Source: Setoptus koraiensis (Eukaryota > Arthropoda). Taken from it: DNA of 64,000 nucleotides. The stretch is taken from contig CM106586.1 of NCBI GenBank assembly GCA_048013815.1, forward strand, positions 17,050,001-17,114,000, given 5' to 3'. This document shows, piece after piece, positions 19,821 to 30,562 of the stretch; positions within the stretch are counted from its first letter, which is position 1, and the number at the start of each line of letters is the position of its first letter. Position numbers and translations under genes: made by a program. The notes beneath the pieces were generated by a model, which saw nothing but the letters and a program-made list of their open reading frames with translations, made no database searches and was not told the DNA's origin.

Positions 19821-21443
19821 CTTCGATTGGATACTTCGTAATTTGATATGATGAGATGAGGATCGCTGAAAAGTTGTTGCCGATCTGATTTGCCTGATCT
19901 TAACTGGCCTGAGTGCGTCCAATGGGGCATCGAGTCGAGTTGGATCATCCAATCTGGACGGACTTGCGAGACGTTCTTTCGCGCTCGCAAAAGATTCTAT
20001 TTTTGTTTCTGCTCGTTTCGTTGTCTCGTTGCAACAACCAGTTTTAATCGACAACTAACACTAATCACAGACAATATCATACAAGTGATTTTTTCTCGGA
20101 TTAGTTAGATTAGTTCCTAGTTGTGCCCTAGATAGAGACTTGTCTTTTGCACTGCTACCAATGAGCTAAACAGTGGCTTATTCATTGGTGGCGTTCTTTT
20201 GCTTGTCTCGTTCTAGATCGAATCGTGCCAAATCAACCTTGTGAGACTGTTTGCAACGACGAGAAAATAAATACCACCGCTGAGTCAGCTAGATAAAGTC
20301 TCTAAATAAAGGCCTGTCTGTCAGCCGTTGGCTGCAATAATAACTAATAATAGTGGTAGCGATTGAGACACAAGAGTAGCGGTATAAACGACAACATTGT
20401 AATGGAAGAAAACAGACAATAATTGATCTGCTGGCATAAGAGAGTTTTCAAAGACGAGTGATTATATTTGTTATTCTTGTATAATAGGCATTCTTGTTGC
20501 CTACTACCTTTCCTCTGGAACGCATGCACAATTCAGTGGTAGAATACCCTTGTTATGGCTTGCATTTACAAGCGTCTGTATACATTTATAAACTCAACCA
20601 CTAACTGGCAAGATAAAATAGCTGTCACACTTGCAACACTGAAAGAATCCTCTAAAAGTATAAAAGTTGCAATTCGGGAGGCTTGCACACACCTCATGTT
20701 GCATTAACAATGAAAACGTACACACGGTGAGCCGTATGTTGCCGCTAAAAACAAGTTGATCCACTGATTTTAACAGCCACAGCCACAGTCTGAACAACAA
20801 CTATTGGCATTTTGGAATTAGCCAATTAGATTTAATCAAATGTGTGTAGAGCGCCTGATCGCCAAGGTCTATTATTGTTTATCATTCATAACTGACTATG
20901 AAACTATGAAATAAATTACAATGTAGGCGAGTGGCCAGGTGATATTTTTATCAGGATACCGAAAATTTCTATCTAGCTGGCAGCGAAATATCTCTCAAGT
21001 GAGCGCTTTTAGAAAGGTAAGCATGTAGCTCGCAACAATTGTGTTGCGTAACCACAAAGTCGCTCAAATATGATGGATCTCTCTAATTAGATGGGCGACC
21101 TTTGATGTTCGGCCTGGCGGGCACAAATGAGGCCAATGCAGTTGTGCCAGTGAGCATTTGTTAGCACCGTGTTGTGGCTCGTTTGGGGCCGCTATCGTGC
21201 CTCCGAACACACAAGAAAGTTGACACATAAAACTGGCGTTTTGGCCAGCTCGCCAACACTGCCCAATATAATATCTGAAGCGCATTTGAGCACGTTACGC
21301 ACGAGCTGCTAGCTGGCTAGCCATTGTGTATATGTGCCATATTTGGTGGTCGCATTAGTGGTTTGCTTTTGCCACTAAGCAAAAGTTTAACCCACTAACG
21401 TTCTGTCTCACTTGATAATTAGCAATTGTGTTAGTGTGTTTGC

Positions 21444-21464
21444 GGGGGGGAGGGGGGCAGGGGG
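21444..21464 (+). promoter_or_regulatory. G-run tract, possible G-quadruplex
   Basis: Runs of 7, 6 and 5 guanines separated by A and CA, about 730 bp upstream of the nompC ATG. The 7-G run can be split to give four G-triplets, so a quadruplex is possible. Function is not shown. Confidence 0.5.
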
Positions 21465-21721
21465 CCGTGGCTCATTTTAGACTACATACACATAAACACA
21501 CAGGTAATTATTAAGAAACAAATTCGTAGCCTTGCATCGGATCAATTAGACGGCCAGAACGTGCCCGGGTGGGCGCCCCACAACCGGCCTGGCCGCTGTG
21601 TCGCTGCTGATGTTACGCAACCCACTTGCCACCTGAGCGCTCTCTTTTTATCGGATATTAGGCAGAGGTATTAAATGGCGAATGGGCCCATAAACTAGTA
21701 CAAATGCTCTCTCGTGCGTAA

Positions 21722-21760
21722 CTCTCTCTCTCTCTCTCTCTCTCCCTCTGTCTCTCTGCT
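21722..21760. repeat. CT/GA microsatellite upstream of nompC
   Basis: An almost pure (CT)n run, then CCCTCTGTCTCTCTG, about 450 bp before the nompC start codon. In arthropods GA-rich tracts can bind GAGA-type factors; here only the sequence is seen. Confidence 0.75.
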
Positions 21761-22196
21761 GGCTGTGCGGCAATTTTTGTCGCAACGCAACATATCCGTT
21801 AACTTGGCCACCATCAACTGGGCCAATTGTCTCCTGGAGCCAGTGGGGCCCGCACTGGGCCACTGGCGAGGCGCAACAGCAAGCACTGCGGTAACGCTCG
21901 ATGACCGTAGCTTGCCGAGCCTGACCATCGCGGTGGCCTCAGTGTTTTGCATATTGCAAATCTTGCTCTGCCAGCGTCTGTGTCTCGCTGTGCGTTATTT
22001 AATTTGTCGACTGTTAAAAAGGGTTCCTGTTTTGTAGTGAGAGTTACCTCTTCAGTGCCCACACGAACTATTTATTTTGTTTTATTTGTGTGCAAGCGTG
22101 AAAATATCGCCCCCGAGTCAAATCAAGCAAAGCGAATAAATATAACTTAATAAGACCGTAGATAAGCGCCGGTCGAGCTCATAAGTGCCCAAAACA

Positions 22197-25100
22197 ATGA
22201 CGCTGAAACAATCAAACAACAGAGGTGCCGCTCGCACAACAATGTCCATGCAAATCTACGGGGGCGCCTATTTGCACAATAAGCCACTCGAGGCGCAAAA
22301 TATGGCCAATGTCAACAATGGTGTCGGTTTGCCAAATCTAAAGAGTTCGTTGTCGTCCACTCCGCTGGTGGACGACGTGTCCGCTTTGGCCTCAATGAAC
22401 ACCAATCCGAAGGAGCGATTGGGCCCCGTCAACGGCTCCAAGCCGGTCGCCGCCCGAGATGACGACACCAACAAGCCGGCGAGGACGGCCAAACACACCA
22501 AATTCAAGCTGGAGGCCAGCACAATTGAGTTTGGCAACGGCGATGTCAATCGATCTTCGCGCTCAGTTGCAAGCAAGCAACGAACAATATTAAAAAATAG
22601 CAACACGAGGCCGGCCAAACCGGAAGCGGTCATTTTGGACATTGAGCCCATAAGTGAGCCAGCGGCAGGTGCCGCCACCAGTGAGGGCCAACAACTCGAT
22701 AGTAGCAACGGCAGAAGTGTCGCCAACAAGACAACAACAGCGACAATTAGCGACAACGGTAGTGATAACAATGATAACAGCAGTGAGCCAATGATTAAGC
22801 CGGCGCGAGCGCCCCCATTGCCCGATTACGCAAGCAGCAACAGTGGCGGCGCCAGTGGCGCCAACAACAATTATCAGCAATCGTCTGGGGATCATCAGAG
22901 CAACGGAAATGGCAGCAGAGCCGCCAGTCCCATAGCGCACACAGATTATCTCATTAGCGATCCGAACATTTTGAATCAGGTGACAACAAACGGAAATTTG
23001 CGCTTGATAGCCAATCAAGACGGAGTGCTGATGGTGCCCGCCAAGTTAAAAAATGGCTCTACAGGCAGCTCGGGCAACAGCCTGGCGTCGCCGGCCACTT
23101 CCGGTTCGGCAAGCATCGATATGGGCACGGGCCAGGAGCTTGCGTTGGCCGAGTTGGCCGCAAGCTCCAACGAAAACTTCGACTACATGATACCCATCGA
23201 GAGGCGCCTGAGCGGAATGGTCAGTCCCGTGGATGCAAGCTCAATGTTTAAATTGGCGCCACCGGGCGCCATTGTCACCAAGGCGACCGCCAAAGAGAAA
23301 ACGGAACTGGCCAAGCAATTGCTAAACGCGTGCCGGCATTCCGACTGGACAATTGTGGAGCAAATATTGAACTTTGCCCGCCTGTACGGCATAGACACCG
23401 AGCTGACCAGCGAGGGAACCCGCTGGACGGCCATAATGTATGCGGCGCGCGACAATCGGGCCATGATAGTGGAGAAAATGATCAATTTGGGCCTCGACAT
23501 CAACAATCAGGCACTGGACGGCATAAGTGCGTTGCATTTGGCGTGCGCGTTTGCCCGCGAAGAGACCATCCGCGTGCTGCTGTCGGGCAACGCGGACACC
23601 CTGATCAGGGGCGGGCCGCGCGACCAGTTGCCCATACACATACTGGCCTCGAAGGCCAGCAGCAATGTGGTGGCCGCGCTGCAGTTGCTGCTCAAGGCCG
23701 GCCCGGCCAGCAGCCGGCTGGAGACGGACGCCGACGGAAACATACCGCTGATGCTGGCCGTGGGCACGGGCAATCTGGAGGTGATTTGCGAGCTGCTGCA
23801 ACAGTCCGCCAAGGAGCAGCTGCTGTGGAAGAGGCCCCCCGACGACAACAGCGCCCTCCATTTGGCGTGCATGAACAAAAACATTGACATCATCAAGATA
23901 TTCATAGAGCACAATGTCAATTTGAACATGCAAAACAAGCTCAACAAGACCGCGCTTCATCTGGCCACCGAGGACGAGAACGAGCCCATTGTGCGGCTGT
24001 TGTGCGCCGCGGGCGCGGATCCCGACGTCATGGACAAGGAGCACCAGACCCCGATACACATAGCGACGGCGCGCAGCTACCACAAACTGGTGGACATTTT
24101 GTCCGAAAAGTTCAAGGCGTCCATTATGAGCCGCACAAAGGACGGCTCGACGCTGATGCATTTGGCCAGCAACGCGTACAACAGCCAGGCCGCTATGGCT
24201 TTTATCCGCAAGGGCATACCCATTCACATGCCCAACAAGGCGGGCGCCAAGTGCATACACATGGCCTCCATACGGGGGCACGTTGAGGTGGTGAAGGCCA
24301 TAGTGGCCAAGGGCGAGAGCGTGGACTGTCGCACCAAGGACGGCCTGACGCCGCTCCATCTGGCGGTCAAGTTCGGCCAGCACGACGTGGTGGAGACGCT
24401 GCTCGGGTTGGGGGCCAATCTGCAGCTGAAGACGGGCAAGCTGGGCGAGACGCCGCTGCACATAGCGACCATGGTGAAGGACGGACAAAAGTGTGTGGAT
24501 TTGCTGATAAAGTCGGGCGCGGACGTGGACGCGGTAGAGCTGAAACAGGAAACGCCGTTGCATTTTGCGGCCCGCTTCAACAACATCGAAGCGGTGAAGC
24601 TGCTGCTGGAGGACGGCGCCAAAGTGGACTGCCAGAACGTGGACGGCGAAAACGTGTTGCACGTGTGCGTTCGCGAGTCCAACAGGCTCATTATGGACGT
24701 TATATTGGCGCACGTGATAGAGAACAGGACACCGGAAGAGGCCAAATTGTTGATAAATCAGCAGAATAAGGATGGCGAAAGTTCGTGCCACTATGCGGCC
24801 AAGCTGACCATAAGTGACAGCAACTTTGCAGAGGATCGTGAAATCATTAAATTGCTGCTGCGCCACCAAGCGGACGTGTCGCTGGAAACGTTTAAGCAGC
24901 GCGAGACGCCCGTACATTGCTGCTGTCAATCGGGCAACACCAACGTACTGCAAGAGATACAGGCCCACTTGGAGCCCGCCGACTGTCGGGTAGCGTTCAA
25001 CAAACCCGCCAAGAACGGCTGGACGCCGCTGTTTTACGCCGCCTACCAGGGTCACCCGGACATCATCAGGGTACTGCTGAACCAGAACGCGCGCAACGAC

Positions 25101-28100
25101 GCCTTCGACGAGAACGGCGAATCGCCGCTGCACGTGGCAGTGGAACGCGGCAAGGAGGACGTGGTGGACATTTTGTTGCAGCACAACGCCAATGTGAACG
25201 TGCGCAACAAGCTTGGCATGACGCCCCTCCATCTGGCGGCCAAGCTCGGCTTTAACAGCATAGTGCGCCAATTGGTGTCGGAGCACGGGGCCATTTTGGA
25301 CGCCATGACCGTAAGCAAGCAAACGCCGCTCCATCTGGCGTCCGAGTACGGCCAATTCGAGGTATGCAAGACCCTAATGAAGTTGCGCGCCGACCTCAAC
25401 GCGGCCGACAACCAAAGCCAGACGCCCGTCCATTTGGCCGCCCAGCAAAATCACGCCGAGGTACTAAAGCTGTTCCTGAACGACCGCTCCGAGCTGCTCA
25501 CCATACCCAACAAAATGGGGTACAATTGTGCCCACATTGCGGCCATGAACGGCAGTTTGTCGGTCATCAAGGAGCTGCTGCGCTTCAACCGGGACGCGGT
25601 CATCGGGGTGCGCATCAAGAAGACGGGCTCCACTACGCTGCATCTGGCCAGCGAGGGCGGTCACGCCTCCATTGTGAAGCTGCTGCTGTCCGCGGGCGCC
25701 AAGGCCAGCGACGAGAACGCGCTGGGCGAGACCGCGCTTCATTTGGCCGCAAAGCACGGCCACGTAAAGGTGCTGCACACCATCAAGACCGCCGTTGATT
25801 GGAAGATTTGTTCGCGGCGCAACGGGTTGACCGCGTTGCACGTGGCGGCCAGTTGCGGTCAGATGGAGTTTGTGGGCGAAATGTTGCGGTACCGCGTGCC
25901 GGGCGGCATCAAGAGCGAGCGGTCGGGCGTGGACCCAAAGTCGGACTATGGCGTCACTCCGCTGCATTTGGCGTCGCGAAACGGCCACGAGAGCGTGGTG
26001 CGCATGCTGCTCAACAGCGCGGGCGTCACGGTGGACGCCGCCACCGAAATAAATCGCTCCATACCGATGCATTTGGCCGCGCAGGGCGGCCACGTCAAGG
26101 TGGCCAGCCTGCTCATCAGCCGCTCGCTGGACAGTCTCATCAAGACGGACGGGCACGGGCGGACCGCGTTGCACTTTGCGGCCAGTCACGGGCACAACGA
26201 AATGGTTGAGCTGCTGCTGGGTCAGGGCGGCCCGGATCGCATGAACGCCCAGGATGATCGCGGCTGGACGCCGCTGCACTATGCGGCCCGGCACGGGTAT
26301 TTGGACGTGGTGAAGCTGCTCATTGAGCACGGCGCCGATCCGACCATGTGCAGCAAGGAGGGCAAGGTGCCGCTGTGCAACGCTGCCAACGCCGGCCACA
26401 AACAAGTGCTCAGCTACCTGTTGAAGAAGGATCACGACTCGCTAGAGCTGATGGAAAACAAACTGTTCCTCATAGACCTGATGCTGTGCTCTAAGCTCAA
26501 GAGCAACTCCAGCAATTCGGGCCAGCAGCAGCAGCAATCGACTTCCGGTCACCATCACCAGCAAGCCGGGGCGGCAACCGGAAGTGCACAGCAACAGTCA
26601 CAGTGGCAGCAGGCCAGCGATCAGATGGGCGGCAACAGGAACACGGTCAGCGGCGACTATCTGCCCATTCAGGAGTTTATATTGGTGAGCGAGGCTCCCA
26701 TTGACACAGCGGTGAAATTGGCAAAATATTACGAGAATCTGGTGGAAAAAGAAAAAGATCGCTCAAAGGATCTCGAGTGGGCCAAGGACTTTTGCGACCA
26801 AGTGGCCACCGATTTGCTATCTATAACGGCCAGCGGACTGCCCAACAACGCCAGTGCCCTGCTGCGGGCCCGCGACTACAAGAACACGGAATTTCTGGAC
26901 GTGTTGCTCGAATTGGAACGCAAGGACGTCGTGTCGCAACACGCCGTCCAAAAGTATCTGTCCAGCGTGTGGGCCGGCAATCTCAATTGGTCCGGCTGGA
27001 AATTCATAATGCTGTTCTTCGTCTTTCTCCTATGTCCGCCCGTTTGGGTAGTGGTGTCCTGCCCCATTGGGCACCGGCTCGCCAAGATACCCGTCATCAA
27101 GTTTATGTCGTATTTGGCCTCGCACATATTCTTCATAGTGCTCCTATGCATGACCACCGTCTTTGTGCCCACCTGGATACCCCTGTGGCTGTGCACCGAC
27201 ATGGTACCCCTGGCCCACGAGTGGCTGCTGGCCATCTGGTTCCTGGGCAACCTCATCTCTAACATGTCCAATCCGGCCGATCGGGCCGGTTTTGGCAGCA
27301 TCAAACTGATGGTCATGGTCATCGGTTTTGGCTCCTTCATTACGCACTGCAGCGGATTTTTGTTTCCCGAGGAGGACAGTCGCGTCGAATTGCTGTATTT
27401 GCGCAATCAAATGCTGGCCGTCGTTGTCCTACTGTCATTCATTGAATTCTTGAATTTTCTATCATTTCATCACCTGTTTGGACCGTGGGCCGTCATCATC
27501 AGGGATCTAGTGAAGGATATGATGCGATTTTTAGTGATATTGGGCATTTTTCTCATAGGTTTCTCGCTTTCCATCAGCGCCATATATGTGCCCGTGTTCA
27601 AGCCGCCCGAGGACGAAAACGCCACCCTCATATCGACCGGAATAGAGTTTCAATCGCCCGTATTCACATTCGAAATGCTCTTCTTTTCCCTGTTCGGTCT
27701 GGTGGAGCCCGACTTTATGCCACCCATGCACCTGAGTCCCTCCTATTCGAAGGTGTTCATGAAGCTCGTGTTTGGCATATACATGATGATCACTGTCGTA
27801 GTGCTCATAAATCTGCTCATTGCCATGATGTCTAACACGTATCAGCGCATTGAGGCCCGTTCTGACACAGAATGGAAATTTGGCAGGGCAAAATTAATTC
27901 GAAACATGATAAGGACCTCGCCAACGCCGTCGCCGCTCATTCTGTTTGTTGGCATATGGATTATATTGTTCAAGAAATTGCGCGAGCGTCAATTTGAGAA
28001 GCGCAAAAGAGAAAAAATGGCCGTTTCCGCCTTCAACCGGAAGGCAAGTGTGTCGACGGCCGCCTCAAAAGCGGCCAATGTATGGCTGAATAAATCGGCC

Positions 28101-28331
28101 CGATTTTCACGGGGCACTATTTCGCCCTCGTTCGGTGGCCACTCGCAACCGTCCGTGATCAATGTTGAAGTGGGCGAAGATGTTAAAAAATTAAGCGAAG
28201 TTGTCAATTGGGCCAACATAGTGAGAAAATACGGCGAGTTTGTGGGCGTCAATCAAAAAGACGACCAAGACTACGAGGAGGACGAAGAAAACAATCGCCA
28301 AGACAAGGACGAAACCACCGTGGCCGCCTGA
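22197..28331 (+). CDS. nompC: NOMPC/TRPN mechanosensitive channel
   Basis: One uninterrupted exon of 2044 residues; the start is the ATG at 22197 (MTLKQSNNRG), as the frame before it begins only with GTG. A polar, low-complexity N-terminus of about 370 residues comes first. About 29 ankyrin repeats follow (about 371-1415; typical TPLHLAAKxGHxxVVxxLL units), then a linker with a Gln/His-rich insert. The TRP channel core starts near 1600 (LNWSGWKFIMLFFVFLLC) with six membrane segments and the pore region, ending about 1880. The TRP box is EWKFGRAKLIRNM at about 1891, and the tail is acidic. This long ankyrin spring tied to microtubules is the gating tether of touch, hearing and proprioception channels. 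Fly NOMPC has the same build but many exons. A polyadenylation signal AATAAA lies at 28371, 40 bp after the stop. Codons are heavily G/C-ending. Confidence 0.96.
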   Translation: MTLKQSNNRGAARTTMSMQIYGGAYLHNKPLEAQNMANVNNGVGLPNLKSSLSSTPLVDDVSALASMNTNPKERLGPVNGSKPVAARDDDTNKPARTAKHTKFKLEASTIEFGNGDVNRSSRSVASKQRTILKNSNTRPAKPEAVILDIEPISEPAAGAATSEGQQLDSSNGRSVANKTTTATISDNGSDNNDNSSEPMIKPARAPPLPDYASSNSGGASGANNNYQQSSGDHQSNGNGSRAASPIAHTDYLISDPNILNQVTTNGNLRLIANQDGVLMVPAKLKNGSTGSSGNSLASPATSGSASIDMGTGQELALAELAASSNENFDYMIPIERRLSGMVSPVDASSMFKLAPPGAIVTKATAKEKTELAKQLLNACRHSDWTIVEQILNFARLYGIDTELTSEGTRWTAIMYAARDNRAMIVEKMINLGLDINNQALDGISALHLACAFAREETIRVLLSGNADTLIRGGPRDQLPIHILASKASSNVVAALQLLLKAGPASSRLETDADGNIPLMLAVGTGNLEVICELLQQSAKEQLLWKRPPDDNSALHLACMNKNIDIIKIFIEHNVNLNMQNKLNKTALHLATEDENEPIVRLLCAAGADPDVMDKEHQTPIHIATARSYHKLVDILSEKFKASIMSRTKDGSTLMHLASNAYNSQAAMAFIRKGIPIHMPNKAGAKCIHMASIRGHVEVVKAIVAKGESVDCRTKDGLTPLHLAVKFGQHDVVETLLGLGANLQLKTGKLGETPLHIATMVKDGQKCVDLLIKSGADVDAVELKQETPLHFAARFNNIEAVKLLLEDGAKVDCQNVDGENVLHVCVRESNRLIMDVILAHVIENRTPEEAKLLINQQNKDGESSCHYAAKLTISDSNFAEDREIIKLLLRHQADVSLETFKQRETPVHCCCQSGNTNVLQEIQAHLEPADCRVAFNKPAKNGWTPLFYAAYQGHPDIIRVLLNQNARNDAFDENGESPLHVAVERGKEDVVDILLQHNANVNVRNKLGMTPLHLAAKLGFNSIVRQLVSEHGAILDAMTVSKQTPLHLASEYGQFEVCKTLMKLRADLNAADNQSQTPVHLAAQQNHAEVLKLFLNDRSELLTIPNKMGYNCAHIAAMNGSLSVIKELLRFNRDAVIGVRIKKTGSTTLHLASEGGHASIVKLLLSAGAKASDENALGETALHLAAKHGHVKVLHTIKTAVDWKICSRRNGLTALHVAASCGQMEFVGEMLRYRVPGGIKSERSGVDPKSDYGVTPLHLASRNGHESVVRMLLNSAGVTVDAATEINRSIPMHLAAQGGHVKVASLLISRSLDSLIKTDGHGRTALHFAASHGHNEMVELLLGQGGPDRMNAQDDRGWTPLHYAARHGYLDVVKLLIEHGADPTMCSKEGKVPLCNAANAGHKQVLSYLLKKDHDSLELMENKLFLIDLMLCSKLKSNSSNSGQQQQQSTSGHHHQQAGAATGSAQQQSQWQQASDQMGGNRNTVSGDYLPIQEFILVSEAPIDTAVKLAKYYENLVEKEKDRSKDLEWAKDFCDQVATDLLSITASGLPNNASALLRARDYKNTEFLDVLLELERKDVVSQHAVQKYLSSVWAGNLNWSGWKFIMLFFVFLLCPPVWVVVSCPIGHRLAKIPVIKFMSYLASHIFFIVLLCMTTVFVPTWIPLWLCTDMVPLAHEWLLAIWFLGNLISNMSNPADRAGFGSIKLMVMVIGFGSFITHCSGFLFPEEDSRVELLYLRNQMLAVVVLLSFIEFLNFLSFHHLFGPWAVIIRDLVKDMMRFLVILGIFLIGFSLSISAIYVPVFKPPEDENATLISTGIEFQSPVFTFEMLFFSLFGLVEPDFMPPMHLSPSYSKVFMKLVFGIYMMITVVVLINLLIAMMSNTYQRIEARSDTEWKFGRAKLIRNMIRTSPTPSPLILFVGIWIILFKKLRERQFEKRKREKMAVSAFNRKASVSTAASKAANVWLNKSARFSRGTISPSFGGHSQPSVINVEVGEDVKKLSEVVNWANIVRKYGEFVGVNQKDDQDYEEDEENNRQDKDETTVAA

Positions 28332-28783
28332 CACAAGCCCTGACACACACAATATTACAATTGATTGTAAAATAAATTTGAAATTATTGAAAATTTCTTC
28401 TTAGTGAATTCGCCGATGCTCAATCAATTCTGTCAATTTCTGCCCCAAGTTGGGCCAGTGTTCGCGTCGTTGGGCCTCCCGATGGCATCGGTACCTACAC
28501 AACTCTATGCTACTACTGTTGCCAAGAAAGGTTTCGATCTGATTGTGCATGTGTTTTATTGATTAGTTTAACAAAAGCACGATTCTAGGCACAAACACTT
28601 TATCACAAACAATCATAGAGGCTATATCATGGCCATATCGAGGCCAGGCCCCAAATTATACCTCTCTGGGTGCTTCGAATTGTTGCTCATTATTGATGCC
28701 GATTATCTCATCGATTGTCGATTGTCCCGTAATTACTTGCAATGTATTCCCAATTAGGTCCATGCTGAATTGTACCCGTGAAC
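28332..28783. other. nompC 3' flank
   Basis: Contains AATAAA at 28371-28376 and otherwise no gene. It also holds the 3' end of the convergent secreted gene A. Confidence 0.5.
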
Positions 28784-29248
28784 TCAAAAGTCAGTCTCAG
28801 TGACGTCTTTCTGGCCTGTAAACACAGGCGGGAGGTGATCGCGCCAGTCTTCGCCGGACAAGGGTCGTTTGGAAGCCCATCGCCCCTTCATAGCCTCCTT
28901 GAACTTTTTGAATTTTCGAGGTTTAGTTCTACTCGATTCGTCGCTTTCTGGCGAGGAATAGGCTTCTGGGTCATCAGCCGACTCGTCCACATCAGAATAC
29001 TGGGATCGTTGATCGGGGTGTTTGCGCCTTTTAGGCCACGGAATCTTATAGCGTTCTTTAAGATCCCAAAAAATAGGTGGACCACGCGGTGGAATAATTC
29101 CAGTTGTTTTGTCACCTGGCCGACTCATAGTACCAGACGGCATATCGTATGTAGTTATTTCGTGTCCTGCAAAACTGAATTTCGCTGACACCAAGAACAC
29201 GGTCAGCGAAACTAGAAGCAGAGCACATGAATAGTTGAATTGTTTCAT
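28784..29248 (-). CDS. Tandem secreted protein family, member A
   Basis: 154 residues from the ATG at 29248 (MKQFNYSCALLLVSLTVFLV), a clear signal peptide with cleavage near SAKFSFA. The frame is open 26 codons further upstream, but only from a TTG. The mature part has no cysteines. It has a Pro-rich segment (IPPRGPPIFWDLKERYKIPW), a basic patch (PKRRKHPDQRS), an acidic/Ser stretch (SDVDESADDPE, SPESDESS) and a basic amphipathic stretch TKPRKFKKFKEAMKGRW. Members B and C follow at 1.25-1.3 kb spacing on the same strand. No known family was recognised. A secreted charged polypeptide such as a cationic antimicrobial, a salivary/effector protein or a silk-related protein is conceivable, but none is shown. 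Confidence 0.65.
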   Translation of the reverse strand: MKQFNYSCALLLVSLTVFLVSAKFSFAGHEITTYDMPSGTMSRPGDKTTGIIPPRGPPIFWDLKERYKIPWPKRRKHPDQRSQYSDVDESADDPEAYSSPESDESSRTKPRKFKKFKEAMKGRWASKRPLSGEDWRDHLPPVFTGQKDVTETDF

Positions 29249-30130
29249 GTTTCTGTCAATTTCAAATTTTCGAATGATAAAAATAATTTTAATGATCGCA
29301 TGCGTTGGATATTGTGGCGAACACAATTTTGATTTTCAGTTCTGATTAATTTGTTGCCACTTGGACAACTATTACTAACGTTATGTTACTCGCAACAATG
29401 TTACGCAATCGTAAACGATAAACTAAAATCACTGCCAGAAATTGAACAGTACTGCAGTATATGTTGAGCTGTCTCCATTACAGTAAATGTTAAACGGTGA
29501 TGTATCTTTTGGTCGGCTATCGTCGTCGTTCGCGTGCCGTGAAACCATTGAATTATTTAGCAATTACTCTTGAAGGGATAATGCCTACAATAATTAGCTG
29601 CTGCCATGTCTTACATGTACCATGTATCTTGCATACAAGCACACAAAAATGGATGGATTGAATGGGAAGCCGCGAGCGGATAATCGCTCGGATATCCAGA
29701 GCGATTTGCCTTGTTGATCGAAAAATCCAAGAAGCAGCGGCATAACAGACGCAAATAAACTCAATAGATAGACGAAAGCGGCTGAACGAAACTTGATTAA
29801 TTAATGAATCAAAAGGAACTTTCTATTAATTCTGTTTTTTTTTTGTGCGAGCGGCAACCGATTGCGGTTGATTCTGGCCCTACCACCTGATTCAATCGAT
29901 GCATACACAATTATGTGGCATCATCAAGCATTTTTGATATTGTGACAAATCGCTGTTGACGAGCGTTCAGATCTAACTTCATACAATATGTTTATTGCAT
30001 AAATATATGAATAGTGTCTACACTCTGCAAACAGTTGACGAGTTCGTTCTAATCGGACTGATGCGATTTCAAGCAATCGGAAAACTTCGCACGAGCAGTG
30101 CTTCTCTGATTTATATCAAGGCCAAGGAGG
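29249..30130. other. Spacer and promoter, secreted family A-B
   Basis: The part next to gene A (29249-29430) is almost identical to the flanks upstream of B and C, including CACAATTTTGATTTTCAG, CGCATGCGTTGGATATTGTG and TTACTAACGTTATGTTAC. The segment 29640-29790 (GATTTGCCTTGTTGATCGAA, AACTCAATAGATAGACGAAA) recurs at about 31225-31345. The duplicated unit therefore covers nearly the whole gene-to-gene interval. Confidence 0.6.
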
Positions 30131-30562
30131 CTATTCTTCCTGAGAATATGCTTCACTTGCATTTGATTCGTCGTCGTTAGAGGAATACATGTGCTTTGGA
30201 CGCCTAATTTTATCTAGTAACTTCTTCTTCATGTTCCCAGCAGTCGCCCGCGCCCCATCCTTAAACTTTTGTAATTTTCCAGGTTGAGTTCTAATCGAAT
30301 CCCGGGGTCCCAACCAAAAATCGGGGTCGAGTGGAACGTCAGTCGGTTCGTCCGCATCAGAATACTGGCGACCGCGGTTTTTACGCCCTTTAAGTGACCA
30401 CGGCACAAGTTTATTTGGTTCGTCATCATCAGATGACGAACCACGCTCAATTGGTTCGCCGTCATCCCCAATTTCCAAGCTAGCAAAACTGAATCTCGCT
30501 GACACCACGAACACGGTCAGCGAAACTAGAAGCAGAGCACATAAATAGTTGAATTGTTTCAT
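30131..30562 (-). CDS. Tandem secreted protein family, member B
   Basis: 143 residues from the ATG at 30562 (MKQFNYLCALLLVSLTVFVV), with the same signal peptide as A apart from a few changes (SARFSFA). The mature chain is different: acidic first (IGDDGEPIERGSSSDDDE), then SLKGRKNRGRQYSDADEPTD. This echoes RRKHPDQRSQYSDVDESAD of A, and the SIRTQPGKLQKFKDGAR segment corresponds to SSRTKPRKFKKFKEAMK of A. The end (HMYSSNDDESNASEAYSQEE) is acidic. Alternating acidic and basic blocks persist although residues change. No cysteines and no membrane segment after the signal. Function unknown. Confidence 0.65.
   Translation of the reverse strand: MKQFNYLCALLLVSLTVFVVSARFSFASLEIGDDGEPIERGSSSDDDEPNKLVPWSLKGRKNRGRQYSDADEPTDVPLDPDFWLGPRDSIRTQPGKLQKFKDGARATAGNMKKKLLDKIRRPKHMYSSNDDESNASEAYSQEE

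Larger units (their letters stand above)
19821..22196. other. Divergent intergenic region upstream of nompC
   Basis: 2.4 kb between the secreted gene (minus) and nompC (plus), with no coding ORF that I can support. It contains a G-rich tract and a CT/GA tract, both listed separately, and should hold both promoters. Other open frames of 60-107 codons are compositional. Confidence 0.4.

Noticed and set aside
23322-25355. 677-codon open frame antisense to the nompC ankyrin repeats
   Set aside because: It is the exact shadow of a repeat-rich, G/C-ending sense gene, and its protein is a His/Gln/Val-rich pattern mirroring the ankyrin codons, with no domain.
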